Origin: Gemmatimonadota bacterium | Lineage (GTDB): Bacteria; Gemmatimonadota; Gemmatimonadetes; Gemmatimonadales; GWC2-71-9 | Reading direction: 5' to 3' | Assembly (NCBI GenBank): GCA_003220985.1 | Contig: QHTY01000013.1 | Span: forward strand, 1 to 7,707 | DNA length: 7,707 bases | Part shown: piece by piece, positions 1-5,625 of the stretch | Numbering within the stretch: position 1 is the first letter of the stretch | How the letters are laid out: the number at the start of each line of letters is the position of its first letter | The notes under the pieces: model-generated | Told to the model about the DNA's origin: nothing | The model's input: the letters and a program-made list of their open reading frames with translations, nothing else | Databases searched by the model: none | Program-made: the position numbers and the translations under genes

Positions 1-850
1 CGCTGCCACCGCCGGTGAGCGCCCGGAAGTGCACAGGGACCCCCCCCACACCCAGGCCGTCGGCGGCGCGGGTCAGGACCTCGAGCGGCAGGCCGAGCAG
101 CTGGCCAATCGTGTCGATCTGACCGCCTCCCGCGAGAGCGAGGAGCTGCGTGGCGGGTGGCGTGAAGGTCGCGGTCACGGAATCGGTGGCGCCCGAGGGC
201 GTGCGTGCCCGCACCCACACGGCGCCCCGCGCGGCGGGTGCCCGCAACACACCGAAGGAGTTGATGGGTGCCGCCGTCGGGTCGCTCGTGCTCCACGACA
301 AAAAGAACTGAGTAACGGGGACGCCGCCGTTGAACGCCTGCGCTCCAAGCCGCAGCGAGTCATTCAGAAGAAGGAAGGGGCTACGCGGCAGGATGACCAC
401 GCTGTCTGCCGCGGGGCCGATGTAGGTCGTGACTGGAATCTCGGGCGGCGGCGGGGGAGTGGGCACCCGAACCGGGCTGGTACCAGCGAACAGCGGTATC
501 GTGCCGCTCAGCGCCACGACCGAGACATTCAGTGTCTCCGGAGAGGCGACCAGCGGCACCCGGAGCTCGAGCGCGAGCTCGGTGGCAGCGGGCGGCAAGG
601 CGACCGTCGTATCGGCAAGCGTATCCGACACCGGCCGCACGACCACGAACCGGACGCGATCGATAGTCAGCCCGAAAGCGGCAAGTGTCGCTTCCGAAGG
701 CAGCACCGGTGCAACGGCGATGCGTGCATACTCGAGATTCGGCGCGATGCCGTCGCGGCAGGTGACAAGCGTTAAAAGAAGGCCCAACGCGACCAGCGCG
801 CGGGCCAACCCCAAGGTGGGGGGGGACGACACACGGCGGGACAACGGCAC
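1..850 (-). CDS. Ig-like domain outer-membrane lipoprotein (partial, C-terminus off the left edge)
   Basis: Reading from a GTG at 850-848, the minus-strand frame stays open to the window edge (283 codons). The N-terminus is a clean lipoprotein signal: Arg5-Arg6, a hydrophobic stretch at about residues 18-29, and a lipobox LVTC with the lipidated Cys at residue 31. Residue +2 is Arg, so outer-membrane sorting is likely. Residues 32-129 are beta-rich, with alternating Val/Leu and Thr/Ser. A proline linker (PTPPPPPE, 130-137) leads to a bacterial Ig-like segment (about 138-235) and the start of a second, Big_1/invasin-like segment (about 236-283) with GGGQIDTIGQLLG and GVGGVPVHF. The role is probably cell-surface binding or structure; the ligand is unknown. 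An in-frame TAG lies just upstream of the GTG, and TTG codons 13 and 15 are alternative starts. No Shine-Dalgarno is obvious. Two 8-base G/C runs interrupt the frame. The coding frame is secure; the exact start is less so. Confidence 0.85.
   Translation of the reverse strand, partial: MPLSRRVSSPPTLGLARALVALGLLLTLVTCRDGIAPNLEYARIAVAPVLPSEATLAAFGLTIDRVRFVVVRPVSDTLADTTVALPPAATELALELRVPLVASPETLNVSVVALSGTIPLFAGTSPVRVPTPPPPPEIPVTTYIGPAADSVVILPRSPFLLLNDSLRLGAQAFNGGVPVTQFFLSWSTSDPTAAPINSFGVLRAPAARGAVWVRARTPSGATDSVTATFTPPATQLLALAGGGQIDTIGQLLGLPLEVLTRAADGLGVGGVPVHFRALTGGGS
40..47. repeat. 8-base homopolymer (C8 on +, G8 in the coding strand)
   Basis: A second run of eight identical bases lies in the same lipoprotein gene, within the GVGGVPV motif of the second Ig-like segment (about residue 269). 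The surrounding translation matches the expected Ig motif, so the frame is intact as sequenced. Confidence 0.9.
818..825. repeat. 8-base homopolymer (G8 on +, C8 in the coding strand)
   Basis: A run of eight identical bases lies at nucleotides 26-33 of the lipoprotein gene, covering codons 9-11 (Ser-Pro-Pro), just before the hydrophobic part of the signal peptide. Slippage by one base would disrupt translation from the GTG start, although TTG codons downstream of the run could still give a working signal peptide. Presence is directly visible; a switching role is inference. Confidence 0.9.
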
Positions 851-940
851 TAGTGGAGCAGGAAGCTACAGCTCATGAGTTGCGACGCCACCCGCCACCC
901 TCCGTCCGCAATCGGGGCCAAGAAAGTATCTTTGGCGGTC
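851..940. promoter_or_regulatory. Divergent intergenic region, lipoprotein / aminotransferase
   Basis: Ninety bases separate the lipoprotein start from the preferred aminotransferase start and should hold both promoters. On the plus strand TATCTT (927-932) is a -10-like hexamer ending 8 bases before the ATG at 941, which would give a leaderless or nearly leaderless transcript. No convincing -35 box lies at the normal spacing. On the minus strand a TAGCTT hexamer ends 12 bases before the GTG. If the aminotransferase instead starts at 875, only 24 bases are left between the genes. The promoter calls are weak. Confidence 0.3.
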
Positions 941-2092
941 ATGCGTACCGCACGCCGCACGCACGGCTTCACGGAGTCGGTTATTCGTGGGATGACCCGG
1001 CTCGCGAATGAGCACGGGGCCATCAACCTCTCTCAAGGCTTCCCGAACTTTCCCTGCCCCGACGTCTTAAAAGACGCCGCGGCCCGCGCGATCCGTGATG
1101 ACGTCAACCAATACGCCATCACTTGGGGTGCTGCCCGCCTCCGGAACGCGTTGGCCGCGAAGTACCAAGATTGGTACGGCCTGACCATTGATCCAATGAC
1201 CCAGGTCACAGTGACCTGCGGAGCGACCGAAGCGATGGCGGCATCGCTACTTGGCATCGTGAATCCCGGTGACGAAGTCGTGATCTTCGAGCCGTTTTAC
1301 GAAAACTACGGCCCCGACGCGATCCTCTGCGACGCCAAGCCGGTGTTCGTCCCGATGCCGGCCGAAGGGCCGATCGACCTCGATCGGCTCGGCAAGGCCT
1401 TCAGCGCGAAGACGCGCGCCATCATCGTCTGCACCCCCAACAATCCCACGGGCCGCGTCCTATCGCGCGCCGAGCTCGAGGCGATCGCGGAGCTGTGCCG
1501 GCGCCATGACGCCTTCGCGGTGACCGACGAGATCTACGAACACATCTACTACGAGGGCGAGCACATCCCCATCGCCACGCTCCCCGGCATGGCGGATCGG
1601 ACGATCACGATCAGCGGCGCGTCGAAGACGTTCAGCATCACTGGCTGGCGCATCGGCACGATCGTCGCACCGCCCGACGTGACGGATGCAATCCGCAAGG
1701 TGCACGACTTCCTCACGGTCGGCGCGCCCGCCCCGCTGCAGGAAGCCGTGGCCGTGGCCATCGAGACGCTGGGCGATGATTACTACGAAGGCTTGGCGCG
1801 CGATTACCGCCGGCGACGGGACATTTTGTGCGCCGGTTTGCTCAAGGCGGGTTTCAGGTGCCGGGTGCCGGATGGTGCCTATTACGTGATGGCGGACTTT
1901 TCAACGCTCTCCGACTTGCCGGATGACAAGTTCGCCGAATGGCTCACCGCCGAGCACGGGGTCGCGCCGGTGCCGGGCTCGAGCTTCTACTCGCGTCCCG
2001 AGCTGGGCCGCACGCAGGTGCGGTTCGCGTTTTGTAAGACGGAAGACATGCTGCAGCAGGCGGTCGAGCGGCTGCAGCGCGTACGCGACTAG
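941..2092 (+). CDS. PLP-dependent class I/II aminotransferase (kynurenine/methionine/aspartate aminotransferase-like)
   Basis: A fold-type I aminotransferase (COG0436-like) that moves an amino group between an amino acid and a 2-oxo acid in the cytoplasm. With the ATG at 941 it has 383 residues, normal for the family. Visible motifs: INLSQGFPNFP near the N-terminus (substrate contact loop), TPNNPTG with Asn168 (PLP contact), Asp196 and Tyr199 in TDEIYEH (PLP ring contacts), SGASKTFSITGWRIG with Lys229 as the Schiff-base lysine, and Arg361 in TQVRFAF (substrate carboxylate). The sequence resembles the kynurenine/glutamine/methionine aminotransferase branch, but the substrate cannot be fixed from motifs. 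An ATG at 875 would add 22 residues (405 total). It has AGGA 11 bases upstream, but the extension shows no family resemblance and would leave almost no room for divergent promoters, so 941 is preferred. The gene converges on a kinase gene with a 4-base overlap at the stops. Confidence 0.93.
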   Translation: MRTARRTHGFTESVIRGMTRLANEHGAINLSQGFPNFPCPDVLKDAAARAIRDDVNQYAITWGAARLRNALAAKYQDWYGLTIDPMTQVTVTCGATEAMAASLLGIVNPGDEVVIFEPFYENYGPDAILCDAKPVFVPMPAEGPIDLDRLGKAFSAKTRAIIVCTPNNPTGRVLSRAELEAIAELCRRHDAFAVTDEIYEHIYYEGEHIPIATLPGMADRTITISGASKTFSITGWRIGTIVAPPDVTDAIRKVHDFLTVGAPAPLQEAVAVAIETLGDDYYEGLARDYRRRRDILCAGLLKAGFRCRVPDGAYYVMADFSTLSDLPDDKFAEWLTAEHGVAPVPGSSFYSRPELGRTQVRFAFCKTEDMLQQAVERLQRVRD

Positions 2093-2101
2093 AGGCCGCT
2101 C
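2066..2101. terminator. Candidate bidirectional hairpin over the convergent stops
   Basis: Seven-base arms GAGCGGC (2066-2072) and GCCGCTC (2095-2101) pair perfectly around a 22-base loop that itself contains the palindrome CGCGTACGCG (2078-2087). The structure straddles the stop codons of the aminotransferase and kinase genes and could stop transcription from both sides. There is no T-run on either strand, so it does not fit a standard intrinsic terminator; in such GC-rich sequence it may be chance. Confidence 0.25.
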
Positions 2102-3993
2102 TCGATCTCGCGATACGCTTCGACGTGCGCGTCGATCTCGCGCGCGATGTCTCGCGCCAGACCGAGGTCGGTCGTCAGGCTTTTGACTGTGGTCGTGCCC
2201 GCATGCAGCCGTAGCAGATTCAGCCGGATTGTCTCGAGCGCCGCGACCGCATCCTTGAGCCGCTGCTGCACGAGATCGCGCTCCGCGCTGAGGTCGGCGA
2301 CGATGCGATCGTGCCGGGTTGCTATCGCGGGATCGAGACTCACTGCCGTGTGCCCGACGTCCGCGAGCGCCTCCTGTAGCTCCTCGAATCGACCGCGCAT
2401 TTTCTGCGCATCCTGCTCCAGCCGGTGCACCACGTCGGGGAGGTCGCGTAGCTGCTGCCGCGTGACCTTGGGCAACGAGTCGTACAGTTGCTCCGCCGCC
2501 ATGCCGAGCGCCAGCTCCGTCGGCCGGTGCGTGAGCGACGCCGGCGCTTTCTTGTTGCCGGTGAACAGCCGGGCGACGCTGAACATCCAGCGGCCCAGGC
2601 GCCCGGTCCACAGCCGGCCCCAGAATTCGGCGTCGACGTCGCGACGCCGCTGCAACATGATCAACGCGCCGACGCCGGAGCTGAGGCCGGCAAAGAGTGA
2701 CCAGCCGAACGTGATCAGTAGATCCGTTTCGGCCCACGGCGGCGCCCACACCACCAGGCCCGAAAGCGCCAACGCCGCCGTGCCCAGTCCCGTTGCGCTG
2801 ATCCAGCGAAGCACTTTCTCGAACAGCGACGGTCCACCGCCGTGGCCCAGTCCGTACGCACGCTCCTCGCGACTCCGCTCGATTTCCGCCTTGAACGCCA
2901 CGCCGATGTCCCCGTGCGCGAATCCTGCGTTGAGCAGCCGCCGCGCGCGATTGACCAGCACGCCGAGCGGGACAAGGGTGTAGCCTGAGACGAGCGTGAA
3001 GAATCCGAACGCCGGTGAGCCGGTGATGTATGCGGCAATCGGCGTGGCAAACAGCATTGCGAACGGATAGAGCAGGACACCGCCGCCGTCGAGCCGCGCG
3101 TCGTGTTTCACGAACGCACGCAACGCCACGGGGAGCTCACGCCGCTGCTCCAGCGCATGGCTCAGCTGATCCGCCAAAGCCCCGGGACCGGCCGGCCGCT
3201 CCGCGGGATCCTTGGCGAGGCAGCGATCGATCGCCTGCGCCAGGCGGCGCGGCACCAGCGGCGCGAGCGTCCCCAGCGCCGGGGCCGGCTGGGTCACCTG
3301 TTTCGCCAGCACGTCGGTCGCCTTCTCCCCCTCGAACGGCAGCGTCCCCGAGCAGGCGAAGTACGCCACGATACCCAGTGAATACAGATCGCTGCGCGCG
3401 TCAACCGCTTCCCCAAGGGCCTGCTCCGGACTCATGAACTCCGGTGTTCCAACGACTTCGCCCGTCGCGAGCGCGCCGGCACCCGCGACGACGCTCGCGA
3501 TGCCAAAGTCGGCCACGAGTACACGGCCGCCGTTCTCGAGCAGAATGTTGTCAGGCTTCACGTCGCGATGGATCACGCCCTGGCCATGCGCGTAGGCCAA
3601 CGCCCACGCCACGTCGCGCAGCATGCGTGAGGCCTCCGAAGGCGGCAACGGGCCGCGCTGCCGCACCCGCTCCGTCAACGTCTCGCCCTCGATGTACGCC
3701 ATCGCGAAGAACACGAATCCGCCGATCTCCTCGACGGCGTGAATCGGGATGACGTTCGGGTGGGACAGCTTGGCCGCCGTCCGCGCCTCGCGCAGAAACC
3801 GCTCGCGCAGTTTGGGGTCGGTTGCTTTCGACGGCGGCAGCAGCTTGATCGCGACGGGCCGATCCAACCGGACTTCCCGCGCCAGGTAGACGACGCCCAT
3901 GCCACCGCGGCCCAGCTCACGCTCGAGCGAGTAGCGGCCGGCGACCGCACTCTGGAAATCCAGGAACAATCGATCAGGGGCGGGATGCGTCAT
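2089..3993 (-). CDS. Membrane serine/threonine protein kinase with four-helix module and C-terminal coiled coil
   Basis: A 634-residue Hanks-type (PknB-like) kinase expected to phosphorylate Ser/Thr from ATP at the inner membrane. The kinase domain spans about residues 21-283: glycine loop GRGGMGVV (28-35), ATP lysine Lys50, helix-C Glu69, HRDVKPDN with catalytic Asp144 and Asn149, DFG at 162-164, SPE at 188-190, and the RSDLYSLG block near 200-207. All catalytic residues are present, so activity is likely. Four hydrophobic segments follow (about 306-324, 329-347, 399-416, 425-447), with only very short outside loops and a cytoplasmic loop (348-396) between helices 2 and 3. Residues from about 490 to 634 are charged and helical, probably a coiled coil returning to the cytoplasm. 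There are no PASTA repeats. It lies 27 bp downstream of a paralogous kinase on the same strand, probably in one operon. An in-frame TAG (4008-4006) upstream of the ATG fixes the start. Substrates and signal are unknown. Confidence 0.93.
   Translation of the reverse strand: MTHPAPDRLFLDFQSAVAGRYSLERELGRGGMGVVYLAREVRLDRPVAIKLLPPSKATDPKLRERFLREARTAAKLSHPNVIPIHAVEEIGGFVFFAMAYIEGETLTERVRQRGPLPPSEASRMLRDVAWALAYAHGQGVIHRDVKPDNILLENGGRVLVADFGIASVVAGAGALATGEVVGTPEFMSPEQALGEAVDARSDLYSLGIVAYFACSGTLPFEGEKATDVLAKQVTQPAPALGTLAPLVPRRLAQAIDRCLAKDPAERPAGPGALADQLSHALEQRRELPVALRAFVKHDARLDGGGVLLYPFAMLFATPIAAYITGSPAFGFFTLVSGYTLVPLGVLVNRARRLLNAGFAHGDIGVAFKAEIERSREERAYGLGHGGGPSLFEKVLRWISATGLGTAALALSGLVVWAPPWAETDLLITFGWSLFAGLSSGVGALIMLQRRRDVDAEFWGRLWTGRLGRWMFSVARLFTGNKKAPASLTHRPTELALGMAAEQLYDSLPKVTRQQLRDLPDVVHRLEQDAQKMRGRFEELQEALADVGHTAVSLDPAIATRHDRIVADLSAERDLVQQRLKDAVAALETIRLNLLRLHAGTTTVKSLTTDLGLARDIAREIDAHVEAYREIESGL
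3698..3717. repeat. 20-bp direct repeat shared by the two kinase genes (copy 1)
   Basis: This stretch is identical base for base to 5252-5271 and encodes the FVFFAMA hinge-region residues of the kinase domain in both paralogues. It is a remnant of common ancestry or gene conversion and offers a short site for recombination between the two genes. Confidence 0.85.
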
Positions 3994-4017
3994 CGCATCC
4001 GTAAACTAACGCTCCTC
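3990..4017 (-). promoter_or_regulatory. Unusual ribosome-binding region with two-codon ORF before the downstream kinase
   Basis: A strong Shine-Dalgarno GAGGAG (4017-4012) lies 18 bases from the kinase ATG at 3993, which is too far for normal use. Between them an out-of-frame ATG-CGA-TGA (3998-3990) sits 13 bases from the Shine-Dalgarno, and its stop overlaps the kinase start as ATGA. This is the arrangement of a minimal ORF coupled to its neighbour. A TAGTTT hexamer ending 9 bases before the kinase ATG could alternatively be a -10 box for a separate transcript. The elements are visible; use in the cell is inference. Confidence 0.3.
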
Positions 4018-4020
4018 ACT

Positions 4021-5544
4021 TCACGCAGGCGTTTCCAGGCGACCGAGCACCGTCACGATCGACGGGCCCGCCGGAGGGCGTCGCCCGGCGATCCGAAACA
4101 GCGCGCGGCCCAGCGGGCCCCGCCAAAACCGCAGGCTGCGCTCCCCCAATGGATCCGTGCGCTGTTCTGTTCGCGCGCGGGCTACGACGGCCGCGAGCAA
4201 CGCGATCGCCGCTCCGGTCGTGAAGATGGACGGAAGGAGCGGCGCGAGCAGGAGAGGAACGTCGATGACTCCCAGCACGCCGCCAACGACGGCGATGGTC
4301 GTTAGCAGTGCGAGGCGCGCCAGCCATCCAAAGGAGCGCTCGAAACTGGTAGGGCCCGGACCGTATACGAACGCCAACTCCTCACGCCGGCGCGCCTGGC
4401 GCGCGGTCAGAGCCGCGACCAACTCCTCGCGCTGGTGACCGTCGGCAAGCAAGCGGCGTACCCTCACGATCGCCACCACGACCGGCAGCAGCAGTGCAAC
4501 ACCAAGCGCGACGGTCGTGGCCGCCCGCACGGACGCCGTCGCCGGTGACAGCCATGCGGCAGCGGTCGCCGGCAACAACCCGACGCCGGTCACGAAGGCG
4601 GAAATCAGCGCGGGCGCCTCGAGGTGCGTGCTCCGAACCATGAAGGCGCGGATCGCCAGCGGCACGGCCGGTGGCGCAACCGCTTCCGCTATTGCCCGCA
4701 CCAGCGCTGCCGCATCGGCGTAGCGCGCCCACGGCTCCTTCGAGAGACAGCGATCGACGATCTGCGCCAGTCGCGGCGGCACGAGCGGTACGACTGTCGT
4801 GATCTTGGGAGCGGTATCCGAGATGTGTTGAGCCAGAAACCCCTCGTCGGTGCCCGCCTGGAAGGGCAGCCGGCCCGACAGCGCGTAGAATGCGACCACG
4901 CCGAGTGAATAGATATCGCTCCGGGCGTCCACGAGGTCGCCGCTCGCCTGTTCCGGACTCATAAACGCCGCCGTGCCGACCACGTGCCCCCGCGGCGCGG
5001 AGGGACGTCCCAGCTGTCGCGACACGCGCGACGGGGGGCTCGCATGCGCGATCCCGAAGTCGGAGAGCAGCGCCCGCCCCGTGGCCCCGTCGATCAGGAT
5101 GTTGTCGGGCTTCACGTCGCGATGCACCACGCCGCGCGCATGCGCATAGTCCAGCGCCTCGCCGATATCGCACAGCATCCGGCCGGCGGTGTGCGGGTCG
5201 AGCGGGCCGCGCGCCGTGACACGCCGCGCCAGCGTTTCTCCCGTCACGTAGGCCATCGCGAAGAACACGAACCCGTCCATCTCGCCCACGGTGAAGATCG
5301 GCACGATGTTGGGATGCGTCAGCTGCGCGACGGTCCGCGCCTCGCGCAGGAACCGGTCATGATTCGCGCCGTCACGGGCCAAATCAGGGTGTAACACTTT
5401 GATCGCCACCGGCCGGTCCAGCCGCCGCTCGCGCGCGAGATAGACGAGCGACATTCCGCCGCGGGCGATCGGGGCCTCGACGTCGTAGAGCCCGTCGAGC
5501 GCCGCGCGCAAGTCTTCCAGCATGAAATCGGTTGATTCCGTCAT
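4021..5544 (-). CDS. Membrane serine/threonine protein kinase, paralogue of the downstream kinase, without coiled-coil tail
   Basis: A 507-residue Hanks-type kinase from the ATG at 5544. The kinase domain covers about residues 20-290: loop ARGGMSLV (27-34), in which the first and last glycines of the usual pattern are Ala27 and Ser32; Lys49; Glu68; HRDVKPDN with Asp143 and Asn148; DFG 162-164; SPE 196-198. The activation segment from DFG to GT is about eight residues longer than in the neighbour and rich in Ser and Arg (about 169-187), a plausible autophosphorylation region. Four hydrophobic segments follow (about 310-331, 339-360, 408-427, 430-454), with a cytoplasmic loop at 361-405. The protein ends soon after an FWRGPLGRALF motif that has a counterpart in the neighbour. 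The frame is open to 5652, but that extension has no kinase resemblance and overlaps the divergent transporter start. The ATG at 5544 has AGGGG four bases upstream; an ATG at 5523 is also possible. It is probably first in a two-kinase operon. Confidence 0.92.
   Translation of the reverse strand: MTESTDFMLEDLRAALDGLYDVEAPIARGGMSLVYLARERRLDRPVAIKVLHPDLARDGANHDRFLREARTVAQLTHPNIVPIFTVGEMDGFVFFAMAYVTGETLARRVTARGPLDPHTAGRMLCDIGEALDYAHARGVVHRDVKPDNILIDGATGRALLSDFGIAHASPPSRVSRQLGRPSAPRGHVVGTAAFMSPEQASGDLVDARSDIYSLGVVAFYALSGRLPFQAGTDEGFLAQHISDTAPKITTVVPLVPPRLAQIVDRCLSKEPWARYADAAALVRAIAEAVAPPAVPLAIRAFMVRSTHLEAPALISAFVTGVGLLPATAAAWLSPATASVRAATTVALGVALLLPVVVAIVRVRRLLADGHQREELVAALTARQARRREELAFVYGPGPTSFERSFGWLARLALLTTIAVVGGVLGVIDVPLLLAPLLPSIFTTGAAIALLAAVVARARTEQRTDPLGERSLRFWRGPLGRALFRIAGRRPPAGPSIVTVLGRLETPA
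5252..5271. repeat. 20-bp direct repeat shared by the two kinase genes (copy 2)
   Basis: Identical to 3698-3717, about 1.55 kb away in the same orientation, in the equivalent codons of the upstream kinase. Confidence 0.85.
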
Positions 5545-5625
5545 GGGGCCCCTGCATACCCGTGAGAGCCCGAGCAGGTTCGCTGCTGGACACCCGCGCC
5601 ATCGTGAGGGCAGATTGAGCCGCCT
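5545..5625. promoter_or_regulatory. Divergent intergenic region, kinase / OPT transporter
   Basis: These 81 bases separate the divergent starts of the upstream kinase (5544, minus) and the transporter (5626, plus) and must contain or overlap both promoters. On the minus strand a TATGCA hexamer ends 8 bases before the kinase ATG, a poor match to a -10 box. On the plus strand GAGG lies about 17 bases before the transporter ATG, too far for a normal Shine-Dalgarno. No clear -35/-10 pair or operator was recognised. Confidence 0.35.

Noticed and set aside
29..775. Long plus-strand open frame (248 codons)
   Set aside because: Its translation is Arg/Gly/His-rich low-complexity typical of a GC-rich shadow frame, and the opposite strand encodes a convincing lipoprotein with signal peptide and Ig-like motifs.
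1063..1076. Inverted repeat CGTCTT-AA-AAGACG followed by no T-run
   Set aside because: Lies in the middle of the aminotransferase coding sequence, with short arms; most likely chance.
1901..2749. Minus-strand open frame of 282 codons overlapping the 3' part of the downstream kinase gene
   Set aside because: Arg/Ala-rich, without recognisable motifs, and out of frame with the kinase whose membrane helices and tail occupy this region.
2147..2983. Plus-strand open frame of 278 codons antisense to the kinase
   Set aside because: Ser/Arg-rich shadow composition with no domain signal and no start context.
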